Part shown: positions 55,662-64,000 of the stretch, in pieces
Position numbering within the stretch: position 1 is the stretch's first letter
How the letters are laid out: each line of letters starts with the position of its first letter
NCBI GenBank assembly: GCA_020740775.1
Contig: JAHEWK010000015.1
Location: 1,798,001-1,862,000 of the forward strand
From: Ilyonectria destructans
Taxonomy: Eukaryota; Ascomycota; Sordariomycetes; Hypocreales; Nectriaceae
DNA length: 64,000 bases
Direction of reading: 5' to 3'
Program-made: the position numbers and the translations under genes
Notes under the pieces: generated by a model
The model's database searches: none
Told to the model about the DNA's origin: nothing
What the model saw: the letters and a program-made list of their open reading frames with translations, nothing else

Positions 55662-56706
55662 GATGCGACTAATTTTCAGTCACGCCATCGTTGTTTACTT
55701 TATGTCAACCCATTCTTGCGCAGCACTTAAGTACCCACCAACTCGGGGGAGGTCCCCATGCCGACGTGTGCTGACGACAGCGGAAGCTACTCGAAAGTTT
55801 TCAATATACGTAAACTCATAATACACTCGTAAAATTGCTTTAACATATGAATAGGACTTCAATGGCAGTCCTCTTCGGCTTTAGGGTTTCGCTAAATGAG
55901 ACGGAGGGGTACTTGGCGACGAGACGCTGGGCGCGGGCACGGCGAGGGGGAGGGAGCCGGAGAGTCATCTTACAGGGGGGCTGCTGAAAAGTCAACAACT
56001 CAAAGCTCTCGTCTTTGTTGTCCCTCGGCGTTCATTCCCCAGCTAGTTAGGCTATTATGGCCCGGAGACGTAGGACGGGGCCCTCGGTGCTGGCCATTAC
56101 TAACACCAGCGGGATAACTCAAACACCGAGTCGCTTAGCAGCCGAATTTTCTTAGTTGGTAGACAAATACCGGGATGTCGGCTATTGTCTTTCTGGCTCA
56201 AACAACCGTCCGACCCGCGTGAAAGGGAAGTGATGGTTGATCCAATGGATCGTGAGTCTTTATCAGCGCTTAAGTGGAGTGCTAACCCAGGACGGCTAGC
56301 CATCCGGTCTGACGCAATGGTAATTCTTAGCCCTGGCGAATTCGGACATAATGCTGGCCGACCTCTTGCCGATCATTCCTGGTTAACTTAGTTCCAACTC
56401 ACTAAGTACCACGTAGGTAGTGTATTCACACCCGTGCCCCACCAGCCCACTGGGCTGGTGCAGGACATCAGGATAATTTTACACCTGTGCCGAATTTCAG
56501 CTTCCAGGGCTCCGGTGCTAGAAGAGCAAGCTTCTCGAAGCTAGTCGGTTCAGTTAAAGGCATTCACCTTGAGTGGATCATAAAATCAGGTATACGCCGG
56601 GAAATCTAGTATTCGCCAGTTGAGCGCAAATAACTAGACCTTATTGACATTCTTGCTTGGCTTAATACAAAATGGCTCGTCGAATTGCACTGAAGCTAGT
56701 CTCAAG
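55662..56706. other. intergenic, no gene seen
   Basis: About 1 kb with short frames on both strands and no domain. Confidence 0.5.
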
Positions 56707-57066
56707 TTACCTCAGCCGAACTGGGGCACTCCTATTGGTAGAGCCGTCTGTATCCTGAACTGTTCTCAGGCGCAGCGTCAACCTGGAGAGCCTCCTCGAA
56801 GGGAGCGCCCGTGACGAAGAACTCTTCCCGTTCCGGATAGGGAATGTTATGCTAAGTCTTCTGCCCCACCGAGCTGTCTCCGAGAAACGGGACTGGATCT
56901 GGGGATAATTCTGGGCGACTAATTTGAAGTCTCTCTTGACAAACTTGCCGTTCACTAAAAGATACTTCTTATTCCCGACATTCGAATAAAGGATTACTGC
57001 TGCAACGGAATCAGTCCAGCTGAGTATTCCAGGTGTTAAGCTGTTAAAGATAATAAGATCGGCCTT
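56707..57066 (-). pseudogene. C-terminal relic of an amidohydrolase
   Basis: From about 57066 the minus strand reads KADLIIFNSLTPGILSWTDS, VAAVILYSNVGNKKYLLVNGKFVKRDFKLV and NYPQIQSRFSE. This is the end of a metal-dependent amidohydrolase (KADIIVFD, then PV, then V-V-GKVVK--GKL). The metal-binding barrel should lie to the right, but that sequence is the AT-rich island beginning near 57070. After ARWG the frame reads into unrelated Arg-rich sequence. Only the last strand region survives, so the gene is dead. Confidence 0.6.
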
Positions 57067-58215
57067 AATATTAATACTGAGAACTTTAAGATCGGGCTGG
57101 TAAATAGGCTACTGCTATAGGTAATTAGGCGGAAAGCCTAAATAATACTTATTGAAAATACTAATATAATAACTCAGCTGGACTAATTACTATTAGTAAA
57201 TTATAAATAAAGTTTTTAAAGATTTAATTTATATCTCTATAGTAAAGAAAACTATATTATAATTATTAAAGGTAGATTTAATTTAAAAAGTAGAATATAA
57301 ATTTAATTTAAGTTTTAAATAGTAAAATAGATAAAATCAGTATATATTAAAAGGTAAAAAGTAGAAAAGTTAGAATATCTAATAATAAAACTATATAATT
57401 TAAATATTTAAAGTTAAAAATAAAGAGTTATAATAAGAATATAATCTATATATAGCCTAAGATTAATATAGTAATTTAGTAATTTAATAAAAGTAATATA
57501 TTAAATAGTATAATAAAATAATAATATATCTATAGTCTAGCTATTAATATTACTATTACTATTACTAAAATAAAACTATTTATTTATTTATTTAAATATC
57601 TATTTATTATATATAAACTATATAAAATAGCTATTATAGAGATATATTAAGAATTAAAGCTTAAGTTGAAAATTAATATTATTACTATAATATAAGCAGT
57701 ATAGTAAACAGATACTATAGATTTAATGTTATATAATAGTATACACTTATTTAGTAACTTTTTAAATATACTAAAGCCCTTTAGAGTAAGAAATAGAAAT
57801 TATTAGCACTTTACCCATAAGTTAATTATCCCTACTCTATATCCTACTAGTATTACTATAGCTTTAGATATAAAATTAATTGTTTATTTATTTATTCAGT
57901 ATACGCTATTTTACCTATATCTAGACCTATAGAACTCCTACTAACTGATTCAGGGAGGAAAAACCTTCTAGCTATCTAGCTATAAGATAAAAACCTCGCT
58001 GCAGTTTCGCTCAGCTACCTCAGGGGGCATATTGTTGTCATTAGGTCTGTACTAGTGATTTCGTCACCAGCCTTAAAATTAATTGTTAGTTATAGTGCTA
58101 ATATAATTATTGAATCTTGAGATTCTTTTTCTTATACCTAATTGCCTTATATCGCTACTTACTACTTAATGTTACTAAGCCGGATCAAATAGATATAACA
58201 GCTAAGCGCTATTCC
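57067..58215. other. long AT-rich island, probably RIP-degraded DNA
   Basis: About 1.15 kb in which nearly every base is A or T, with repeated TATAATA, TTTAAAT and AATATTA patterns, no open frame and abrupt limits on both sides (normal GC resumes at about 58215). This is how repeat-induced point mutation leaves former transposon or duplicate sequence in moulds. It abuts the amidohydrolase relic. Confidence 0.8.
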
Positions 58216-58410
58216 GCCTTAGAGTATGTGGGGGAAGGTGGGGTTGAATGCTGAGCATACCCCACAGTCACACGACCCTGAATGCAAGCTCGTCTGGCTT
58301 ATATTCCGACTTTGATCACCGATTTTTGTGTATCCATCATCAACCTCCTCCCCCATCAAACTACGAAGCGCTACACCCCTTTCCAGGACTTGCAAATTTG
58401 GCTTTTCAAA

Positions 58411-58947
58411 ATGACCACCCCACGAGGAAAAATCATTGTCAGTTTCACAGCCGAGGATGGGAAGGGACATTTTGAAACCGAGCCTCAAACCCAAGTCGAA
58501 GATCTGCCTGGCGGAGCAACAATCCGTCGGATATCGAACTATTCAACGGTACCCATTGAGGATGTTACCATGGGAGGAGACAAACTCAATGTATCAGTCA
58601 GCAACAAAGCCGGCGTTACGTTTCTCGAAGTTGAGATGGCTCCCCATCAGTTGAGTCCTCTTCATGCCACACCATCCATCGATTATGGAGTTATGGTTAG
58701 CGGTCAAATCTGGCTCATTTTAGACTCAGGCGAGGAGGCACTTTTGAAGTAAGCTCTCTATACTTCCGTGACATCTTTGTAGCTCCCAATTTGTCAATCC
58801 AAACATAGTGTTGAGTGTTACTAATTGAAAATCAGAGCTGGAGATTTGTACATTCAGAAAGCCGCAAATCATGCCTGGGAGAATCGGACATCGGAACCTG
58901 CGCGCTTTGCAACGGTTTTGATTGCATCAACATCCGCAGAAACGTAA
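58411..58947 (+). CDS. small cupin-domain protein
   Basis: Two exons are inferred, 58411-58748 and 58836-58947, giving 149 residues (MTTPRGKIIVSF start). The intron is 87 nt, GT-AG, phase 2. The sequence SIDYGVMVSGQIWLILDSGEEALLKAGDLYIQKAANHAWEN matches the second half of a cupin barrel, with GDLYIQ--ANHAW as cupin motif 2 and its metal-type His. Motif 1 is weak (SPLHATPSIDYG with one His). Cupins of this size often act as isomerases, cyclases or dioxygenases in fungal pathways, or bind small ligands. It lies just right of the AT-rich island and left of the AtuA-family gene. The frame is open upstream to 58282, but the ATG at 58411 is the usual start. Confidence 0.85.
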
Positions 58948-59620
58948 AATCACTTAGCTAGTCGAAATATTTAGATTGCAGGCAAAGGGAATTTAAGAGA
59001 GCTCGAGTGCTTCCGATATTACATTACTAGGGTATCTCCCAGTCGATACTATGTGACTCAGTTCGCCTCAAGATCCAACCACGACTCAGCGCACCGTCCC
59101 CGGTTCAGCGCGCGTTTAGCACCGGATTTCCTCAAAGACAGCCGATTCCCATGATATCAATTATCGCCTAAAAGGTTAAGAGCGTCATTCACTTCGATCT
59201 CTATCCCTCTATGTAATATCCTGTATGGTAACGAGAAGGTAAATCACAGCTAAAGTCATTGTGTCGTGAACGGAGCAAGCAATACAGACGAAATAAGAAT
59301 TTTCTTGATAGATTTCCCTGTCTTCAACGGGAGAGTGTATCGGAACTGCTTACAAACAACAATGAGTAGACGGTAACGTTCTTCCGCGACTCGAACATAT
59401 ACACTGGAATTTAGAAGCTGCAAGGCAAATAGATACCAGTACTAAAAGCTCTGCTCAACCCCACTGAGGCCACATCCTTGGAAAGTGGGGAGCGAGTGTA
59501 ACGGTGTGGGGATTGCCGGGCGAAATGGAGTGAGGTGGTGGGGACGACTTCTTCACAGTAACGTGACGCCTTCGTCGTGGTGTTCTCTACTCGCTCGACT
59601 ATCAATATGAGCTTGGGCAT
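58948..59620. other. intergenic, no gene seen
   Basis: About 670 bp holding the promoter of the AtuA-family gene; no supported frame. Confidence 0.5.
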
Positions 59621-59630
59621 TATAAAAATA
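59621..59630 (+). promoter_or_regulatory. TATA box of the AtuA-family gene
   Basis: TATAAAAATA, 74 bp upstream of the ATG at 59695. Confidence 0.5.
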
Positions 59631-59694
59631 GGCAACTAGCACCAGTAGCAGGCTCGACATACCATTCAATTCCTGATCTACCTCTCAGTCCACC

Positions 59695-61607
59695 ATGGCC
59701 GATTTTCAACCATTCCACATTCTCACCCCGTCTCCGATCTTGGGTTACGGCTATGATCTTGATGAATTTTGGACGACTGTTCGCCGGACGCCCCCGGCGG
59801 CTATTATTCTTGATGCTGGCTCGACCGATCCTGGCCCGTACATGCTTGGCACGGACAAGACGCTGTGTTCCAGACAATCCTACACCAGAGACCTAGAACC
59901 GATCTTAGAGGCTTGCTCAAGATATGGAATAAAATTCCTGGTGAGCTCTGCCGGGGGAGCTGGTACCAATACCCAGGTCGATCTGCTTGTGGATATTATC
60001 CGGAGCATCGCGGAGCAAAAACAATACCAGTTCAAGCTTGCGACAATCAAGTTCAACTATAACCACGAGGCAGCCATCTCAAAGTTAAAAGCAGGAAAAA
60101 TGCACTCTTGCGGTTCTAGCCCTCCTCTGCAGTTGGAAGATCTACGGGACGCCGTCACAGTGGTAGCCCAGATGGGTGCTGAGCCATTTCTCGATGCTTT
60201 AAAAGATCCACCGTGGACATCATTGTTGCTGGACGATCATATGATCCTTCTCCATTTGCGGCGTTCTGCATGCACCGTGGTGTTCAGGAGAGCTGTGCCT
60301 GGCATGTCGGCAAAATCATAGAATGCGGTGGTCTCTGCACTATTCCCAAGGGACGGTCTATCCTGGCCACTTTGTTTTCAGATTGCTTTGTACTGGCCCC
60401 AACCAATCCCGAACAGAAGTGTACCCCGGTTTCAGTGGCAGCGCATATACTGTATGAAAAAAGCCGACCAGATAGGCTCCCAGGCCCAGGTGGCACCTTG
60501 TATCTTGATGGATGCACATATACGCAGCTGTCTGACGGTCGCAGCTTGTTGGTCAAGGGCTCACACTTCGTTCAATCACCGGAATACCAAATCAAGCTTG
60601 AAGGTGTCCTGGCCGTGGGCTTTCGCTCGATATTCATTGGAGGCATACGAGACCCTATCCTTATTGCAGGCATCGACGAGTTTCTTGTCACAGTAAAGAA
60701 AAGTCTCAAGGATGCATTTCCTACCCTAGATACTGAAAAAGGGCCCAGAATCATCTTTCATCTATATGGGAAAAATGCAGTTATGGGCGCGATGGAATCA
60801 GAAGCAACCGTAACTCATAAAATTGGTATTCTAGGAGAAGCTGTGGCTGCAAGTCAGGACCTTGCAGATGCAATTGCTGGATCCTCTCGAACCATGGTTC
60901 TTCATGGGTCGTATAAAGGCCAGCTTGCAACAGCAGGAAACATGGCATCCCCTTTGACTCCTTTGGATACGTCAATTGGTCCCGTGTTCAAATTCTCAGT
61001 ATACCACCTCATGGACATTGATGATCCAAGATCGCTTTTCCCGCTACAGTATATGCACATAGGGGCGAACAGACAAGGCTTTCAACAAATCAGAAAGTCG
61101 CTTGATTCATCCCCTGTTTCAATTCCATACCCGATATACTTTGCGAAGGACATGCCGGTTTTGTCTATCTGTACGCCTTGGAATTCCAGAGTCAGCTTCT
61201 TTGGCTAACGTTTTGGTTTAGTGGATACGTCAGCTTCAGCTGGGAGGCACAGAACGCCACTCGCTCTTAAAGACATAGCGCGGGTGGTCCGCTCTAAGAA
61301 CTCTGGGCCCTTTGAGATCACTCTGGATATTCTCTTCGGAAGCAACTCCGATTTTTGCCACGTAAGAGATTCCAATGTCCTTACTACCGAAGTCATGAAA
61401 CAACTTTACCAGATCAAGTCATTGGATGACATTGTCACTTGTATGTTCTATGAGCAGGCGTTGGCATGGAAGTGTACGTTCAAGAGATATCAAGCGCAGG
61501 GCAGTATTGGCGAACGAGATACATTTGGTGCCCAGATGCACGCCCCGTTATTGAAGATAGTAGTTCCTGCGACAGTAAATGTCGCCACTCATTTAGATGG
61601 CCCTTAG
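59695..61607 (+). CDS. AtuA-family (DUF1446) protein with an apparent frameshift
   Basis: The frame from the ATG at 59695 carries the AtuA N-terminus (AAIILDAGSTDPGPYMLG, ILEACSRYGIKFLVSSAGGAG, VVAQMGAEPFLDALKD). At about 60203 the family sequence continues in another frame (TVDIIVAGRSYDPSPFAAFC, GKIIECGGLCTIPKGR, PGGTLYLDGCTY). No intron fits, so a net one-base lesion is likely. A second, true intron of 51 nt (61171-61221, GT-AG) joins VLSI to LDTSASAGRHRTP. The C-terminal part (FEITLDILF, IVTCMFYEQALAWKCTF) is complete. Bacterial AtuA belongs to acyclic terpene (citronellol/geraniol) catabolism; its chemistry is unproven, and fungal members are uncharacterised. The gene is otherwise intact, so the lesion is recent or an assembly error. 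Confidence 0.75.
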
Positions 61608-61873
61608 ATTGTGTTTATAATACAATTTTCTCTTGTAGGTTGAAAAATATGTCTTCCACTATCAAGCGTGCTCTAAGGATGATGTAAGACTCAGAGGGGA
61701 CACCAGGTGTCGGGAAGTTCACGGTTCGGTTTGTGCATCAAGTATTCATTACCTCAACGAATCAATTGTTCCAACTACTGTGTAGGTCATCAAATTGCGT
61801 AAATATGAACAATCTCATCGCCATGTCTCTTAGTACCGATGACTGGTCGTGCTCCGCTACCTGTTGCAAATAC

Positions 61874-63573
61874 CTAATAATCAAGCATGTTTTCCTGGTC
61901 TTCCAACGACCAAACTCGTGCCATAACCCCACGTAGCTTCTGTAATTCCTTCACGTTACCATAATTTGCCAGAACCAAGAATTTGGATTCAATTTCGTCC
62001 CTAGTGTTCGGTGGTTAGCACACGTTGGGTGAAATTTAGACTACTTACCGTGTCAAGGTCCATCCAGGGTCTCCTTTCACGACATTAACCTCTTTCTCAA
62101 ACCAGTTACCGTCCTTAGTAATAACGACAACTTTGCCCAGCCACTCTTTCGGGAATTTATGGTCAATTGATTTATCCAAAACAATCTTGACTCTCTTCTG
62201 AAACTGTCGTAATTCTGGGTTTAGAAGCGCTTCCTCTGTGAAGTCGAGTATGCTTGCCCTTCTCTGGTGCGCTGCGATAGCTAAGACAAACCCCATCGAA
62301 AACTTGCTTTGGTGCACGCTCTCCGCTGCTTCTGAGAGGGTTAATATGTCGATGGCGGCTTTATATGTGTGAGCCTCAATGTATTCAATATCCTCAGCTT
62401 CCATGTGCTCAGACTTCATTAATGCTAGTAGGGCGTCCACCGAAGGATGCGTGTGGCGACACGATGCGTGCCACTTAAAGCTGGAGCTCAGAACTGACCA
62501 CGTTGAACCTAGTTCTGCGTCGATAACTGAGGGTTTTGAATCTTGTCCGGAAGACAATGTTGCTACCATGCCACGTTCGCCTTCAAGGATGTCCACAGGC
62601 CCCAACAAGCCTGAATCGGCAAGATATGAAGAAAGCACGCCATCCGAAGCTGCTTTTGCTGTGTGGACTTGCTTCGAATGCGTTGCGTCCAAGAGAAACT
62701 GCCACAGTCCCGACGCTTGAGTACCTGCGGTGCCGACTGCAGAAAGCATGGTTGGGACATCGTGGCGTAGGAGATATGAAGCAGCAGCTGCGGCGCCGAT
62801 TATTCCAGCTGTCGCTGTCGTGTGGAATTTCTAGCCGGGAATTAGATATTGATCAAATACTTTATCATAAAGGAATCAGAAACGGAGATAAAGGCTTACT
62901 TTGTAATGAGATTTCCCCAGTCTCTGACCGTGTCTACACGCATACTCATATCCCACAACACAGGCCACGATGAAATTCTCACCACTAGCACCAGTTTCTT
63001 GGGCTACGGCTAAGGCGGCGGGGAACACTACTGTAGCCTGTTTGCCTCTGTGAGTTTGTGAACGTATCGGCATTGATAAACTGAGAGGATACGAATGATT
63101 TGACTGACCGGATGCATCATGCTGCTATTATGCAAATCATCCTGTTCGACAACATGCGAACTTGCTCCATTGACGAGGGCCGCGAAAACAGGACTAGTGT
63201 GGACCCCAGGGTATCCAACAATTCCACACTTTCCGTTAGAGGGTCCTTGTGTTCTTGTGAGCTTCAGCATTGATATTACACTGATATAGTTGCGTCCTGC
63301 AAGAGCCGAACCGAGCCAGTCTAGATAAAGTGACTTGACGCGGTCCACGACATCGGATGGCACATCTGCAAATGTCAAAGCACATGCCCATGATGCTAAG
63401 CGATGAGAAGGAGTTTCATTTCCCTCAATAGTGTTGGCGCTACCTGCCATGCTCAATTGACGTAATTCTTTTTGCAACAGAGCTGGCTGCGGTGGCGCAA
63501 GGTGCTCGAGTCGATGAGACTTTTTTTCTTGCTTCGGTTTGCGACCTTTGAATCCCTTGCTTTTCTGGCCCAT
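61874..63573 (-). CDS. MmgE/PrpD-family protein (methylcitrate dehydratase / aconitate decarboxylase-like)
   Basis: Four exons are inferred on the minus strand: 63573-63109, 63037-62900, 62830-62049 and 62000-61874, encoding 503 residues. The introns are 71, 69 and 48 nt, GT-AG, with correct phases. The core has LASWACALTFADVPSDVVDRVKSLYLDWLGSALAG, VNGASSHVVEQDD, VVGYEYACRHGQRLG, FHTTATAGIIGAAAAASYLL and FKWHASCRHTHPSVDALL, all typical of MmgE/PrpD proteins. The family includes 2-methylcitrate dehydratase, cis-aconitate decarboxylase (itaconate) and uncharacterised dehydratases. The first 41 residues are basic and Lys/Gln-rich, and the ATG at 63450 may be the true start (462 residues). The C-terminal part (GDPGWTLTR, then DEIESKFLVLANYG) is the usual end. 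It is convergent with the AtuA-family gene. Confidence 0.88.
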
Positions 63574-63904
63574 GAATATGTGTGGGGTTGCGTTTATGTG
63601 GGGTTAACGTAGAGTAGATACGGTATCAATAACTCGGTCGGTGTGTGGAGATTTCCGGCGAAACATCACCGCCTCACCTTGGTCTGTGGGGAAGTATGAC
63701 GTGACAAGGCTTTCTCACCTTCCATAGGTGGGGAGCTAGTTAAGGCGTTCATATTTCATGCCGAGATATATAAGTATATAGAATACACCCGAAGCCCGAT
63801 ACAGTAGATAGCGCATTACCCCCTCCTTCAAGTCGCAAACGCGAACCCTTTCATTCACAATTGACTTCAAATATTATCAATAACCAACTCAAAAGCAAGT
63901 TAAT
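63574..63904. promoter_or_regulatory. bidirectional promoter region with a TATA box at 63767-63774
   Basis: Only 331 bp separate the starts of the MmgE/PrpD gene (minus) and the dioxygenase-like gene (plus). TATATAAG at 63767-63774 is 131 bp before the plus-strand ATG. The short divergent spacing suggests shared control. Confidence 0.5.
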
Positions 63905-64000
63905 ATGCCTCATCAAAGTGAAGCCAAGCTTGAACCGTTTGTTCCCGTCCTGCCCACGTCGGAGACGCTTGAGTATGCGGAACTTGTCAGTCTCGACTTT
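63905..64000 (+). CDS. N-terminus of a probable 2-oxoglutarate/Fe(II) dioxygenase (cut by the window edge)
   Basis: The ATG at 63905 opens a frame that stays open to the window end (32 codons). It begins MPHQSEAKLEPFVPVLPTSE and ends EYAELVSLDF. ETLEYAELVSLDF is the start of the DIOX_N region of isopenicillin-N-synthase-like oxygenases in moulds, where a conserved Asp-Phe/Leu-x-Lys segment follows. The rest of the gene, including the HxD...H iron motif, is outside the window, so the call is tentative. It shares a short divergent promoter with the MmgE/PrpD gene. Confidence 0.5.
   Translation, partial: MPHQSEAKLEPFVPVLPTSETLEYAELVSLDF

Noticed and set aside
62379..62973. Plus-strand frames of 113 and 145 codons
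   Set aside because: Antisense to the MmgE/PrpD gene.
1..64000. tRNA, rRNA and CRISPR arrays
   Set aside because: No B-box (GGTTCGAATCC-like) with a fitting A-box, no rRNA cores and no regularly spaced repeats were seen by eye; a tRNA scan could still find a weak one.

Overview
The window is nuclear DNA of a filamentous ascomycete (Pezizomycotina; a Sordariomycete-like fungus fits best). Genes are monocistronic and lie on both strands. They carry short introns (about 45-125 nt) with GT-AG ends (one GC-AG case), and the families are typical of moulds: Zn(II)2Cys6 regulators, MHYT and PD-(D/E)XK-like proteins, NmrA-like and SDR oxidoreductases, GH43 arabinanase. No rRNA, tRNA, CRISPR or bacterial operon structure was seen. 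Splice junctions were worked out by eye from reading frame, consensus sites and remembered family patterns; no database search was run.

Layout. 0-9 kb: a HypX/HoxX-like formyltransferase-crotonase fusion (862-3069, minus) stands divergent to a five-exon MHYT-domain membrane protein (4298-6996, plus), with a 70-bp tandem duplication between them; a small multi-pass membrane protein follows (8433-9153, minus). 10-21 kb: an accessory stretch with an intact GH43 arabinanase (14039-15132) and an intact zinc-type alcohol dehydrogenase (18856-19896) among decayed genes (two regulator remnants, a flavoprotein, a tyrosinase, a kinase 5' end). A 57-bp piece of one regulator remnant recurs inside the tyrosinase wreck. 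21-34 kb: a large secreted SGNH esterase, a small secreted Cys-rich protein (27952-28335), then about 4 kb of gene-poor DNA with an ankyrin remnant and an LTR-like block, and a damaged MDR oxidoreductase. 34-44 kb: a Zn2Cys6 regulator (34857-37155, minus), a PD-(D/E)XK nuclease-like gene (38212-39629, plus), a perfect 16-bp inverted repeat and a broken C2H2-like gene. 45-64 kb: a run rich in small-molecule enzymes: NmrA-like, Gre2-like reductase, EthD protein, SDR, alpha/beta hydrolase, broken SDR, small conserved protein, amidohydrolase remnant, cupin, AtuA-family protein (one frameshift), MmgE/PrpD protein, and the start of a probable 2-oxoglutarate dioxygenase running off the right edge. 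Two very AT-rich islands (46.3-46.6 and 57.1-58.2 kb) interrupt this run.

How it fits together. The right third has the content of a catabolic or secondary-metabolite tailoring cluster, but no backbone synthase lies in the window. AtuA-like plus MmgE/PrpD plus the divergent dioxygenase form the tightest candidate unit. The many broken genes, AT-rich islands and TGG-to-TAG type stop codons suggest an accessory or subtelomere-like region shaped by transposition, deletion repair and possibly repeat-induced point mutation. The most unusual intact gene is the HypX-like protein, because HypX in bacteria makes CO for [NiFe]-hydrogenase and moulds have no such enzyme.
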